A DNA stretch of 55,418 nucleotides, taken from contig CAZQTW010000045.1 of the NCBI GenBank assembly GCA_964596165.1, positions 1 through 55,418 of the forward strand. Direction: 5' to 3'. Both the position numbers and the translations under genes were made by a program. The notes beneath the pieces are model-generated. The model was not told the origin of the DNA. It did no database searches and worked only from the letters and a program-made list of their open reading frames with translations. Shown piece after piece: positions 7,996-16,736 of this stretch; position 1 is the stretch's first letter, and every line of letters starts with the position of its first letter. Origin of the DNA: CAYUQT01 sp964596165 (GTDB taxonomy: Bacteria > Planctomycetota > Phycisphaerae > UBA1845 > JAFGLZ01).

Positions 7996-8888
7996 GGTGT
8001 TGAACCTTCCTCCATCTCGTGCGTCACGAGCGGGACTCTCGGGTCCGGCTTCGTCCAAGTCTGCTTGATCCAGGCGTGATCGGGGTCATCCGTGGCCGCC
8101 AGGGACTGGGCGGACCCCGCCAGAAAGTTGAGGTAGTAGCACGTGTATCCCCACGGCGCACTGACCGGATGGTAGCCCTCGGGCACGAGAACGATGTCGT
8201 TGTCGTGGGCCACCACCACGGCGTCCAACGATCGATCATCGTTGTAGACCCGCTGGATCGCGTAGCCCTGGGGCTTGTCGATCTTGTAGTAGTAGATTTC
8301 TTCGAGGTCCGCCTCCAAGACCTTTCCGGAGGCGTCCAGGCGGTGGACGTCGTGTTTGTGAGGCGGATAGCTGCTCCAGTTGCCGCCGGGCGTGTAGACC
8401 TCGACGGCCACGATCCGATGACAGTCGAATCCGGGCGGGATAATGCTGTTGATCTGCCGGGTGGCGTGGTTTCCGCCTCGAATCTCGATCGCCGAATCCG
8501 CCGGCGTGATCAGCCGGGCCGGGTGATCCTGATCCGTGGGCACCCAGCAGTGTGCCAATTCGAGGCGGTCGCTCGTGGCCGTCACGGTGAACGTCGTTCG
8601 GCGGGGGAGATAGACCGCGTAGGGCATCCCGCTGAACACGTCCGGCCGCCGGCCGACCCGCGCCCATTCGCCGCGGCTGCTGACGACCGAGCAGGAGCCG
8701 CCCAGTATCACGATGGCGGATTCGCACTCACCGACCTTGGCGGACCATATAGCCCCTCGCGCCATGGATCGGACTTCAACACTGAGCATCCGCCACCCGG
8801 CTTGAGTCGCCGTAACGCGAGTTACGAGGTCGGGCTCACCGCGAGACGTGGTCGGTCGAATCAGTAGGTCCTGCGTAGGGTTCCTCAT
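7992..8888 (-). CDS. iolB: 5-deoxy-glucuronate isomerase
   Basis: A 298-aa bicupin of the IolB family. The C-terminal cupin holds the metal-binding block NWSSYPPHKHD, then LEEIYYYKI and PQGYAIQRVYNDD, with a second metal ligand in VLVPEGYHPVSAPWGYTCYYLNFLAG. It converts 5-deoxy-D-glucuronate to 5-dehydro-2-deoxy-D-gluconate. The start at 8888 overlaps the stop of a short upstream remnant frame (ATGA), and its own stop overlaps the iolC start. Confidence 0.93.
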   Translation of the reverse strand: MRNPTQDLLIRPTTSRGEPDLVTRVTATQAGWRMLSVEVRSMARGAIWSAKVGECESAIVILGGSCSVVSSRGEWARVGRRPDVFSGMPYAVYLPRRTTFTVTATSDRLELAHCWVPTDQDHPARLITPADSAIEIRGGNHATRQINSIIPPGFDCHRIVAVEVYTPGGNWSSYPPHKHDVHRLDASGKVLEADLEEIYYYKIDKPQGYAIQRVYNDDRSLDAVVVAHDNDIVLVPEGYHPVSAPWGYTCYYLNFLAGSAQSLAATDDPDHAWIKQTWTKPDPRVPLVTHEMEEGSTP

Positions 8889-9043
8889 GGCTTGGTTCCC
8901 ACAATCGCCCGTCGGCACGCGTTCATGGTCAATTCCGCGCCGTCCGGAGTGCTCAAGAGGCGACATGCGGTGAAGCCTGCATCCCGGAACAAACGGATGA
9001 TTCCTTCCGGTGCCGGTATCCGATTGTCAGCTTCGGTCGTTCT
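8885..9043 (-). pseudogene. Methyltransferase-like C-terminal fragment between iolD and iolB
   Basis: Directly after the iolD stop codon (TAG 9046-9044), and in the same frame, an open stretch of about 52 codons runs to a TGA that overlaps the iolB ATG as ATGA. It reads IPAPEGIIRLFRDAGF and then STPDGAELTMNACRRAIVG. The pro-x-x-l-l-x-x-aGF pattern with a following strand resembles the tail of class I SAM-dependent methyltransferases of the UbiE kind. There is no ATG near its beginning. It is best explained as the 3' end of a lost gene whose coupled stop/start with iolB has been kept. The family call is tentative. Confidence 0.35.
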
Positions 9044-10912
9044 CTACAGGAAGTATCGTTCCCTCTTTATGTTTTCCTCGTAGCGGGCTCGTGCCTTTCG
9101 GACCGATTCCATGCCGGAGACCTCGGCCACGGCCACGTCCCACCATGATTCGTAGCCCGGGACGTACTCATCACGGTTGACCTTGATCGCGATCACCGTG
9201 GTGCGGTCGGTGGTCTTGGCCTCTTCGAGGGCCGCCAGCAGGCTGGCGCGATCCTGCGCGCGGATGGCATGGGCGCCCAGGCTGGCGGCGTTCGCCGCGA
9301 AGTCGATCGTCAGGAAATCCTCCGTCTCGAGGCTTCCGTCGCCGGATCGATACCGGAAGTCGTTGCCGAATCCGTGGCTGCCGCAGCTCTTCGAAAGGCC
9401 GCGGATGCAGGCAAAGCCGTGATTGTCCAGCACGACGACAACGAGTTTCATCTTCTCCTGGATGGACGTGACGATCTCGTTGCTCATCATCAGGTACGAA
9501 CCGTCGCCGACCAGCACGTACACCCCGCGCGACGGATCGGCCATCTTCACGCCGAGCGCGCCGGCGATCTCGTAGCCCATCGTCGAGTAGCCGTATTCCA
9601 TGTGGTATCCCTTGGGTGTCGGCGTTCGCCAGAGCTTGTGCATGTCGCCGGGCAGGCCGCCGGCCGCACAGACCACGGTGTCGTTGTCCGTCATGAACTC
9701 GTTGACGATGCCGATGACCTCGCCCTGGCTGATCCGTGGTTTGGCGTTGAGGTTGAACAGCCGATCGACCTCCTTGTCCCAGGCTTCTCGCAGCTTCTCA
9801 ACGTTTTGCTTGTGGTCGTCGGGTACCGTATAGCCCTTCAGTGCGGCAGTAAGCTTGGCGAGGCCTGCTTGTGCGTCGGCCACCAGCGGCAGCGCGGCAT
9901 GCTTGACGGCGTCGAACGGAGAGACGTTCAGACCGATCCACCGCACGTTCGGGTCGGCGAAGGCCGTCTTGGACATCGTCGTGAAATCGCTCAACCGCGT
10001 CCCGACGCAGAGGACCAGGTCCGCTTGCCGCGCGATGATGTTCGCCGCCGACGTCCCCGTGACGCCGATGGCCCCGACGTTGCAGGCGTGGCTCCAGGGG
10101 AGAGACCCCTTGCCCGCCTGGGTTTCACAGGAGGGGATGCCCGTCGCCTCACAGAAGGCAGCCAGCGCCTCGCTCGCCTCCGAATAGAGGACGCCACCGC
10201 CCGCGATGATCAGGGGGCGCTTGCTCCGGCGGATCCAACTCACGGCGCGACGCAGCATCTCCTCGTCCGGCTGTGCTCGCGGGATGTACCATACGCGATC
10301 CTCGAAGAACTCCACCGGATAGTCGAACGCTTCCGTTTGCACATCTTGCGGAAGGGAGAGCGTGACGGCGCCGGTCTCCGACGGACTGGTGAGGACGCGC
10401 ATCGCCTCCATCAGTGCCGGGATGATTTGCTCGGGCCGGTTGATCCGATCCCAGTATTTGCTGACCGGTCGGAAGCAATCGTTGACCGACGTATCCTGGC
10501 TGTGCGGGCACTCGAGTTGCTGGAGCACGGGACCGGGCACCCGATTCGCGAAGATGTCGCCGGGCATCAGAAGAACGGGAATACGATTGACCGTGGCCGC
10601 CGCCGCCCCGGTGATCATGTTGGTCGCGCCGGGACCGATCGACGTCACGCACGCGAATGCCCGCAGCCGGCGGCTCTGCTTGGCGAACGCCGTGGCCGCA
10701 TGGACCATCGCCTGTTCGTTTCGGGCCTGGTAGTACCGCAGTCCGTCCTTCCCGTATTCTTCGAGCGCCTGGCCGACGCCGGCCACGCACCCGTGGCCAA
10801 AGATACCGAAGACGCCCTCGATGAATCGGTTCTTTCGGCCGTCGCGCTCGACGTACTGCGCCTTGAGAAACTCCACGATGGCCTGTCCCATCGTCAATCG
10901 TCTCGTCTTCAT
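9044..10912 (-). CDS. iolD: 3D-(3,5/4)-trihydroxycyclohexane-1,2-dione acylhydrolase
   Basis: A 622-aa ThDP enzyme of the IolD family. The PYR-domain Glu lies in YQARNEQAMVHAA, preceded by GIFGHGCVAG. The FRPVSKYWDRI and VRWIGLNVSPFDAVKH blocks are IolD-like, and the ThDP motif is GDGSYLMM. It ends KRERYFL, as IolDs do. It hydrolyses the dione ring to 5-deoxy-glucuronate, the substrate of IolB. The start at 10912 follows AAGAAGGGT; a longer frame to 10996 has no better site. First gene of the minus-strand iol operon, 216 bp from the divergent sugar ABC transporter. iolG, iolE and iolA are absent from the window. Confidence 0.93.
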   Translation of the reverse strand: MKTRRLTMGQAIVEFLKAQYVERDGRKNRFIEGVFGIFGHGCVAGVGQALEEYGKDGLRYYQARNEQAMVHAATAFAKQSRRLRAFACVTSIGPGATNMITGAAAATVNRIPVLLMPGDIFANRVPGPVLQQLECPHSQDTSVNDCFRPVSKYWDRINRPEQIIPALMEAMRVLTSPSETGAVTLSLPQDVQTEAFDYPVEFFEDRVWYIPRAQPDEEMLRRAVSWIRRSKRPLIIAGGGVLYSEASEALAAFCEATGIPSCETQAGKGSLPWSHACNVGAIGVTGTSAANIIARQADLVLCVGTRLSDFTTMSKTAFADPNVRWIGLNVSPFDAVKHAALPLVADAQAGLAKLTAALKGYTVPDDHKQNVEKLREAWDKEVDRLFNLNAKPRISQGEVIGIVNEFMTDNDTVVCAAGGLPGDMHKLWRTPTPKGYHMEYGYSTMGYEIAGALGVKMADPSRGVYVLVGDGSYLMMSNEIVTSIQEKMKLVVVVLDNHGFACIRGLSKSCGSHGFGNDFRYRSGDGSLETEDFLTIDFAANAASLGAHAIRAQDRASLLAALEEAKTTDRTTVIAIKVNRDEYVPGYESWWDVAVAEVSGMESVRKARARYEENIKRERYFL

Positions 10913-11022
10913 GGTCGGACCCTTCTTGAAATGCGGAGGACCTCGCTTGCCCCACGGCCTTACGCCGGGCCCCGGAGCCAATAGTATCGAGTCCACCGCG
11001 CCGTAGGGTCAAGCGTCGAGAT

Positions 11023-11051
11023 TCGTGAACCGTTGCAGCGGCTACTATAAT
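11023..11051 (+). promoter_or_regulatory. Candidate promoter of the sugar ABC operon
   Basis: A perfect TATAAT at 11046-11051 lies 77 bp before the binding-protein start. Seventeen bases upstream is only a weak -35, TCGTGA (11023-11028). An activator or catabolite regulator may be required. The divergent iolD promoter must also lie in this 216-bp gap but could not be placed. Confidence 0.4.
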
Positions 11052-11128
11052 GCACGCCGTGAGGGTCAAACTCGGCCCCCGGAAACGGCGAGGGTGCCGG
11101 TTCGGCCCGAGAAACAGGTGCATCCACC

Positions 11129-12520
11129 ATGCTCCCCCGTTCGTTGAAGATTGTCCTGGCCTTGGGGGTCGTGAGCGCCGCCGGCTGGTGGCTTTTTGCG
11201 GACACGGTACGGTACTACCGGCCCGATCAGTCTGCCAATCGCGTCGTGCGATTCTCCCATTGGGGCGACTACCAGGAATACCTCATGTGGCGGGAGATGA
11301 TTGCCGCCTTTCAGCGTGCGAATCCGGACGTGCATGTGCGCCAGGAGTACGTCGTCGGATTCCAGGGACGATACGAGACGAAGATCCAGCAGCAGTTGGT
11401 CGCCGGTGACGCACCGGATGTCGTCATGTTTCAAGATGAGCCTTTGCCCGTCTTCGCCGAGCGTGGATTCGCCGATCTGACCGGTCTACTCGGCACACCC
11501 GGGCTTTCCATTGACCCGAATCGCGACTACTTCGAGACGGCGGTTCAATCCTTCACGATCCATGGCCGGTTGCGGGGCATGCCCCTCTCGGGAGGCAGCC
11601 TTCTGATCCTGTGGAACAAGCGGTGCTTCGAGCGGGCCGATCGCGTGCATCGCCGTACCGTTCGCAGACCCTGGGATGAATGGACGCTCGATGACTTCCT
11701 CACAATCTGTCGTGATGTGACCATCGACGAGGATGGCGACGGCCGCATCGACCAGTTCGGCCTCGTGTTGCCCGGTTGGATCTACTACCTGCCGTTCGTG
11801 TGGAGCCACGGGGTGGACGTCCTCGACGAGACGCGAACGGAGTGGCGGCTGGTCGGTCGCCCGGCCGAGGAGGTGTTTGAGCTGTTCCGCAAGTGGAGGT
11901 GGGAGTACCATGTCTGTCCGACCTCGGTCGAGCAGAGCGAGATGCTCACCGACACCGCCTTCTTCACGGGCCGAGTGGCCATGTGCATCCAGGGACCGTG
12001 GCTCCAGCCGTTCCTCAACGCCACGTCGCTGGGACCCCACGCCGGCCGACCGCCTGAGTATGCCATCACTCACCTGCCTTACGGGCCCACGGGTAAACGC
12101 TACACCCGCGTGACCTGGGACGGGCTGTGTCTGAGCGATCGTTTGACGGACGAACAGAAGCAGCGGGCGTGGCGGTTCATTCACTTCGTTTGCTCCCGAC
12201 CGGGTCAGGACCTTCTCGCCCGGCACCAGCGAGCGGTGCCCGCGCTGAAGGCATCGGCCGAGACCTTCAAACACCTCGATCCGGGCAGCGGATCGGGAAA
12301 GTTCGTCGACGCCTTTGCCTACGCCCGCCTGCAACCGATAACCCGCCATTGGATGCTGATGGACCGGAAGATCGTCGAGTACATGGATCGGTTGGCGAGC
12401 AATGAGATCAGTGGCCGCGAGTTCATACGACGCTTGGCGGAGGATACCGAATTGCGGCGGTACTTCCGCATGCCCACCGCGAAGCAGGAATTCGCAACTA
12501 CAGGAACGGATGTTCAATGA
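11129..12520 (+). CDS. Sugar ABC transporter substrate-binding protein (CUT1 type)
   Basis: A 463-aa extracytoplasmic binding protein of family 1. It has an N-terminal membrane segment or signal (about residues 5-24, no lipobox Cys), RFSHWGDYQEYLMW and GDAPDVVMFQDEP. A Ca-binding-like loop DEDGDGRIDQFGL is common in CUT1 binding proteins. It would capture a sugar or polyol for the two permeases that follow with overlapping start codons. Its position divergent from the iol operon suggests myo-inositol or a related polyol, although known inositol ABC systems are usually CUT2. The substrate is therefore uncertain. Confidence 0.85.
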   Translation: MLPRSLKIVLALGVVSAAGWWLFADTVRYYRPDQSANRVVRFSHWGDYQEYLMWREMIAAFQRANPDVHVRQEYVVGFQGRYETKIQQQLVAGDAPDVVMFQDEPLPVFAERGFADLTGLLGTPGLSIDPNRDYFETAVQSFTIHGRLRGMPLSGGSLLILWNKRCFERADRVHRRTVRRPWDEWTLDDFLTICRDVTIDEDGDGRIDQFGLVLPGWIYYLPFVWSHGVDVLDETRTEWRLVGRPAEEVFELFRKWRWEYHVCPTSVEQSEMLTDTAFFTGRVAMCIQGPWLQPFLNATSLGPHAGRPPEYAITHLPYGPTGKRYTRVTWDGLCLSDRLTDEQKQRAWRFIHFVCSRPGQDLLARHQRAVPALKASAETFKHLDPGSGSGKFVDAFAYARLQPITRHWMLMDRKIVEYMDRLASNEISGREFIRRLAEDTELRRYFRMPTAKQEFATTGTDVQ

Positions 12521-13470
12521 AGCAGCGGCGCGAAATCCATTCCTGGTACGGCTGGGTGGACCGTCATGTCGGCTGGCTGTTTTCCGCGCCGTGGTTGACC
12601 GGCGTTGTCGTGCTCATGGTCTTCTCCATGGCGGTCTCCGTGGTCCTGTCGCTCGTGGAGTGGGATGGGGTGAGCCTGTCCGGGATGAAATGGGTCGGAC
12701 TGTCGAATTACCGCACGATTGTCTCATCGGATATGGATTTCCGCATTTCTCTGTACAACACACTCGTGTATGCCGTGTTCGCCGTGCCGCTGGGTCTGAT
12801 CTGCTCGCTCGCGCTGGCTTTGCTCCTGGACTCGACGCTTCGCGGGATCGCGTTCTTCCGCACGATGTATTACATGCCCCACGTGCTCGGCGGTGTGGCC
12901 ACCATCCTCATCTGGCGGTGGATTCTTCACCCCGATTTTGGCCTCCTGAACTCCATGGTGCGTGATGTCTATGGTCTGTTTGCCGCCCTGGGTTTTTCGC
13001 AGGCCGGGACATGGCCCGTGCCGGGCTGGTTGTACTCGCCGACATGGTGCAAACCGGCCATGCTGCTGATGAACCTCTGGGGAGCCGGCGGGGCCATGCT
13101 GATCTTTTTGGCCGCGTTGCAGAATGTACCGGAGCATCTCCACGAAGCGGCCGAGATCGACGGCGCCGGGGCGTGGCGCCGATTTTGGCACGTGACGCTA
13201 CCGCAGATCAGTCCGGCGATCTTCTTCAATCTGGTCATGGGGATCATCGGTACGCTCCAGATCTTCAACCAGGCCTACCTGCTCCAATCCGGAGGACAGC
13301 GGAAGGGTCTGCTCTTTTATGTCGTCTATCTGTATCAGCGGGCGTTCGACCGCTATCAAATGGGCTACGCCTCAGCGTTGGCCTGGATCCTGTTCGTGAT
13401 CATCCTGGCTCTCACGGCGGTCGTGTTGTGGTCCGGCAAGCACTGGGTACACTATGAGGGTGAGCGATGA
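12517..13470 (+). CDS. Sugar ABC transporter permease 1 (MalF/UgpA-like)
   Basis: A 317-aa permease with six predicted membrane helices. The cytoplasmic EAA loop reads EAAEIDGAGAWRRFWHVTLP, the site that docks the ATPase. Its ATG overlaps the binding-protein stop (ATGA), so the genes are coupled. It forms the transmembrane pore with the next gene product. The region around residues 140-190 carries a slightly long loop before the EAA motif, usual in the MalF-type partner. Confidence 0.9.
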   Translation: MKQRREIHSWYGWVDRHVGWLFSAPWLTGVVVLMVFSMAVSVVLSLVEWDGVSLSGMKWVGLSNYRTIVSSDMDFRISLYNTLVYAVFAVPLGLICSLALALLLDSTLRGIAFFRTMYYMPHVLGGVATILIWRWILHPDFGLLNSMVRDVYGLFAALGFSQAGTWPVPGWLYSPTWCKPAMLLMNLWGAGGAMLIFLAALQNVPEHLHEAAEIDGAGAWRRFWHVTLPQISPAIFFNLVMGIIGTLQIFNQAYLLQSGGQRKGLLFYVVYLYQRAFDRYQMGYASALAWILFVIILALTAVVLWSGKHWVHYEGER

Positions 13471-14375
13471 GCCGGTCGGCCTCTCCGATTGCGAACCTCG
13501 CTGACGTTGACTCCCTGCGTGGGCATCGCTCGCGTCATCGGAGGCGGCTGTGGACGTTTTTGCGGCTCGGTGTGCTCGTCGTCCTCGGCCTGGGCTTCAT
13601 GCTCCCGCTGATCTGGGCATTCTGCGCCTCGCTCAAGCCGTTGGACCAGGTCTATGTCTTCCCGCCGCAGTTCCGCCCCCGTCCGCCCCAATGGGACAAC
13701 TACCGCCAGATTCTCGATCCGAGCGTCGCCCGATTGCCGTTCCCGCGGTTCCTGCTCAACACAGCGGTGATCTCGGTGGCCTCGGTCGTTGGGACGGTGC
13801 TGACCAGTTCGATGGCCGGATATGCCCTGGCGCGGCTGCCATGGCGGTCACGCGAGTTCTGGTTCATTGTCTTGCTGATCACAATGATGCTGCCGGGGCA
13901 GGTGCTGCTCATCCCGCACTTTTTGATCTACAAGAACCTCGGATGGGTCAACACCTACAAGCCGCTGATCGTGCCTGCGTGGCTCGGCGGCGGGGCATTC
14001 TTTGTCTTCCTCTTTCGGCAGTTCTTCAAGACTGTGCCGCGCGAGCTTGAAGAGGCGGCGCTGATCGATGGGGCGAGCCGTTGGCAGATCTACTGGGAGT
14101 TGATGCTACCGCTGGCCAGGCCGGCGGTGGCGACCGTGGCGGTGCTCAGCTTCATCGGCCACTGGCAGGAGTTCATGGGCCCCCTGATCTATCTTTCCGA
14201 TTTCGAAAGGTACCCCATCTCGCTTGGCCTGCGGATGTTCCAGAATATCGGTGGGAGCTGGACCAATCTCCTGATGGCCGCAAGTCTGGTCTCGTTGCTG
14301 CCGCTGGCCGTGTTGTTCCTCCTGGTTCAGCGGTACTTCGTCCGCGGCCTCTTTCTCTCCGGGACAAAGGGCTGA
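13467..14375 (+). CDS. Sugar ABC transporter permease 2 (MalG/UgpE-like)
   Basis: A 302-aa permease with six helices. It has the EAA loop EEAALIDGASRWQIYWELMLP and the typical LLITMMLPGQVLLIPHF segment. It starts inside the stop of the previous gene (ATGA). No ATP-binding subunit follows; the next gene converges 16 bp away. The transporter must borrow a general sugar ATPase (MsmK/UgpC type) encoded elsewhere, which is common for CUT1 systems. Confidence 0.9.
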   Translation: MSRSASPIANLADVDSLRGHRSRHRRRLWTFLRLGVLVVLGLGFMLPLIWAFCASLKPLDQVYVFPPQFRPRPPQWDNYRQILDPSVARLPFPRFLLNTAVISVASVVGTVLTSSMAGYALARLPWRSREFWFIVLLITMMLPGQVLLIPHFLIYKNLGWVNTYKPLIVPAWLGGGAFFVFLFRQFFKTVPRELEEAALIDGASRWQIYWELMLPLARPAVATVAVLSFIGHWQEFMGPLIYLSDFERYPISLGLRMFQNIGGSWTNLLMAASLVSLLPLAVLFLLVQRYFVRGLFLSGTKG

Positions 14376-14391
14376 ACGGCGCCACGGCGGT

Positions 14392-15582
14392 CTAAGTGTC
14401 CCTCAACGCCGTGGCGACGGGCAGTCGGGCCGCGCGGATCGCGGGGAAGAGTCCGCCGACCAGGCCGATGATTGCCGCCCAAGCAATGGCGCCGGTCAGA
14501 AGCGTGGGAGTGACCGTAAACGCGAAGGCGACCTGGCTGAAGGTTTGCCAGTTGATGGTCGTGGCCTTGAAGCCGTTGAACGTGAAGTAAGCCGCTGTCG
14601 CCCCTATCCCGCCACCGACCAACGCCAGCACGAGTGATTCAAGCATCACGGAGAGGATGACCGGGCCGGATCCGAAGCCGAGCGCCCGCAAGGTCGCGAT
14701 CTCACGGGTGCGGGCGGCGACCGCGCTGTACATGGTGTTCAGCGCACCGAACAGCGCGCCCAAGGCCATCAGAGCCGTCGTGGACAAGCCGATGGTCTCA
14801 ACGAACTTGACGAGCATGGTGGATTGTTCGGCGAGGTAGTCGGCCTGGCGGATCGCCTTCACCTTGAGTTGCGGATTGGCGGTCAACGCGTCCTTGAACT
14901 GCTGAAAGGCCTGAGGGGAGGCCAGCTTGGCATAGACGGACTGGAAGGTGTCGCCGCGCTGAAAGGCCGGCTGAAGAACGGCGGCATCGGTCCAGATCTC
15001 GGACTCCGCGGCGCCGCCACCACCCATGAAGATGCCGACGATTTCCCACTGCCCCTGGCCGACGTGGATCGTTTTGCCCAGGTCCAGCCCGGCGATGCTT
15101 CCGGCCGCGCCGGCGCCGACAATCACCTCATTCCGGCCCGGCATGAAGGTCCGACCTTCGACGATCCGGATGTCGCCGCGGACCGACATTGCGTTCTTTT
15201 GGACGCCCCGCAGCGTCACGTTCGCGTCGGTGCCGGTGGAGCGTTTTGGGAGATTGATCATTACGAACAGTTCGGCCGATGTGAGGGGACCGTCGACCGT
15301 TCGAGCCAAACCGGGCGCGTCGGCAATGAGCCGGGTCTCTTCGCGCGAAAGCCCGCTCGTCATTTCGTTGTCGGCGCCGCTGCGGAGGACGAGGACGATG
15401 TCTTGCGGGCCGGTCACCGTCATCGCCTTGCGGAAACCCACGGCGATCGAGAGCACTCCGACGAACACCGCAACGACGCCCGCAATGCCGACCCCTGCGG
15501 CGACGGCGGACCCCTTGCGCTCCGGGACGGTGCGCAGGTTGAAGAACGTCAAGGAGGCGACTTGCGAGAGCCAGTTAATCAC
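14392..15582 (-). CDS. ABC transporter permease, MacB/FtsX-type (second permease of pair)
   Basis: A 396-aa protein with one N-terminal membrane helix (AAGVGIAGVVAVFVGVLSIAV), a periplasmic MacB-like domain (about residues 50-270) and three C-terminal helices of the FtsX domain containing REIATLRALGFGSGPV. The start is GTG 15582, which overlaps the upstream stop (GTGA) and follows GAGGAGGAA; longer frames run antisense through the neighbour. Together with the previous permease it would form a heteromeric MacB/LolCE-like complex moving a substrate across or out of the inner membrane by mechanotransmission. The substrate is unknown. Confidence 0.88.
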   Translation of the reverse strand: MINWLSQVASLTFFNLRTVPERKGSAVAAGVGIAGVVAVFVGVLSIAVGFRKAMTVTGPQDIVLVLRSGADNEMTSGLSREETRLIADAPGLARTVDGPLTSAELFVMINLPKRSTGTDANVTLRGVQKNAMSVRGDIRIVEGRTFMPGRNEVIVGAGAAGSIAGLDLGKTIHVGQGQWEIVGIFMGGGGAAESEIWTDAAVLQPAFQRGDTFQSVYAKLASPQAFQQFKDALTANPQLKVKAIRQADYLAEQSTMLVKFVETIGLSTTALMALGALFGALNTMYSAVAARTREIATLRALGFGSGPVILSVMLESLVLALVGGGIGATAAYFTFNGFKATTINWQTFSQVAFAFTVTPTLLTGAIAWAAIIGLVGGLFPAIRAARLPVATALRDT

Positions 15583-16736
15583 GCGTTCCTCCTCAATGCG
15601 ACGGCGATTCGGAGCCGCATGGCCTGGAGCGCGGGCAGAATACCCGCCAGCACGCCGAGGGCGAGGGCGAGCACCACACCGGTCATCAGATCGCGATGCG
15701 GCAGATAAAACACCGGCAGAATGGCGGGCACGGGACTGCCGCGGGCGGCGACCAGCCAGGCCGCCGCCAGGCCGGCCAGACCTCCCATCGTCGCGATCAA
15801 ACACGATTCGGCCAGGACCAATCCGAGCACGAGTTCGTTGGTGAAGCCCAGCGCCTTGAGCACGCCCAATTCGCCCGTCCGCTCGCGCACCGCCTGGGCC
15901 ATCGTGTTGCCGACGACGAGCAGAATCGTGAAGAACACGACGCTGAGAATGGCGATCAGGATCGTGCCGATGCTGCCGATCTGCTGGATGAAGCCCGCCG
16001 CGAACGCGCCCTCCGGTTCGGTCTTGGTCTCGTAGGGCGAATTGGCGAATTCGGCGTCGATCGCGGCGGCGAGATCCGCCGCCCGATTGGGGTCGCTCAC
16101 GCGAACCATATACCAGCCGACCTGTCCCTCGCCGATCATGCGGCCTTCGTCGAAATAGTCGTATCGGAAGAAGAACCCGGACGTATCCGTGCCTTTCTTG
16201 GCGCCGTCGAAGATACCCACGACGTCAAACTCCCAGGCTCCGCCTCCTTTGCGCGGCCAGATCGGAGATGTCAGTGGTATGCGGTCGCCGATCTTCCAGT
16301 TGAATCGCTCGGCGAGGGCGCGTCCGACGATCGCGCCGGTCCGCGTCTTCAGCCAAGCCTGCTTCTGGTCTTCCGGCAGCAGGTACTCGGGGAACGTCGC
16401 GAGGAACGGCTCCGGGTTGACGGGAAAGCTGCCGAAGAAGTTCTTCGGCTCGTTCTGATAGATGCCGTTGAACCACGTCCAATGGCCCGCGCAGACGACG
16501 CCGGGAATCCGTTCCATACGGGCGCCGTACGTCACCGGAAGCGTCATGATGAGCGACACCTTGTGGCGAACGACGAGCCGGTCTGCGCCGGCCATGGTGA
16601 CGCCGGCCATGAAGGCTTCCTTGATCGTGCACAGGAGACCGTAGAGCAGGAAGGCGATGAAGATCGAGAGCAACGTCAGCGACGTGCGGAGCCGCTTTCG
16701 TCTCAGGTTGCCGGCGATGAGCAGGAGGAATTTCAC
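15579..16736 (-). CDS. ABC transporter permease, MacB/FtsX-type (first permease of pair)
   Basis: A 385-aa permease with the same layout: N-terminal helix LLSIFIAFLLYGLLCTI, a large extracytoplasmic domain, and three C-terminal helices around the FtsX motif RERTGELGVLKALGFTNELV. It overlaps its upstream ATPase gene by ATGA and its downstream partner by GTGA. Although similar in plan to the next permease, the extracytoplasmic domain differs clearly (WFNGIYQNEPKNFFGSF here), which argues for a true heterodimer rather than a recent duplication. Confidence 0.88.
   Translation of the reverse strand: MKFLLLIAGNLRRKRLRTSLTLLSIFIAFLLYGLLCTIKEAFMAGVTMAGADRLVVRHKVSLIMTLPVTYGARMERIPGVVCAGHWTWFNGIYQNEPKNFFGSFPVNPEPFLATFPEYLLPEDQKQAWLKTRTGAIVGRALAERFNWKIGDRIPLTSPIWPRKGGGAWEFDVVGIFDGAKKGTDTSGFFFRYDYFDEGRMIGEGQVGWYMVRVSDPNRAADLAAAIDAEFANSPYETKTEPEGAFAAGFIQQIGSIGTILIAILSVVFFTILLVVGNTMAQAVRERTGELGVLKALGFTNELVLGLVLAESCLIATMGGLAGLAAAWLVAARGSPVPAILPVFYLPHRDLMTGVVLALALGVLAGILPALQAMRLRIAVALRRNA

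Noticed and set aside
9269..10984. Long open frame opposite iolD (about 571 codons)
   Set aside because: Shadow frame: Arg/Asp/His-rich with no domain signature, while iolD on the other strand is unmistakable.
14376..14391. Terminator between the convergent sugar permease and MacB-type permease genes
   Set aside because: Only 16 bases separate the stops and no hairpin with a U-tract is seen.
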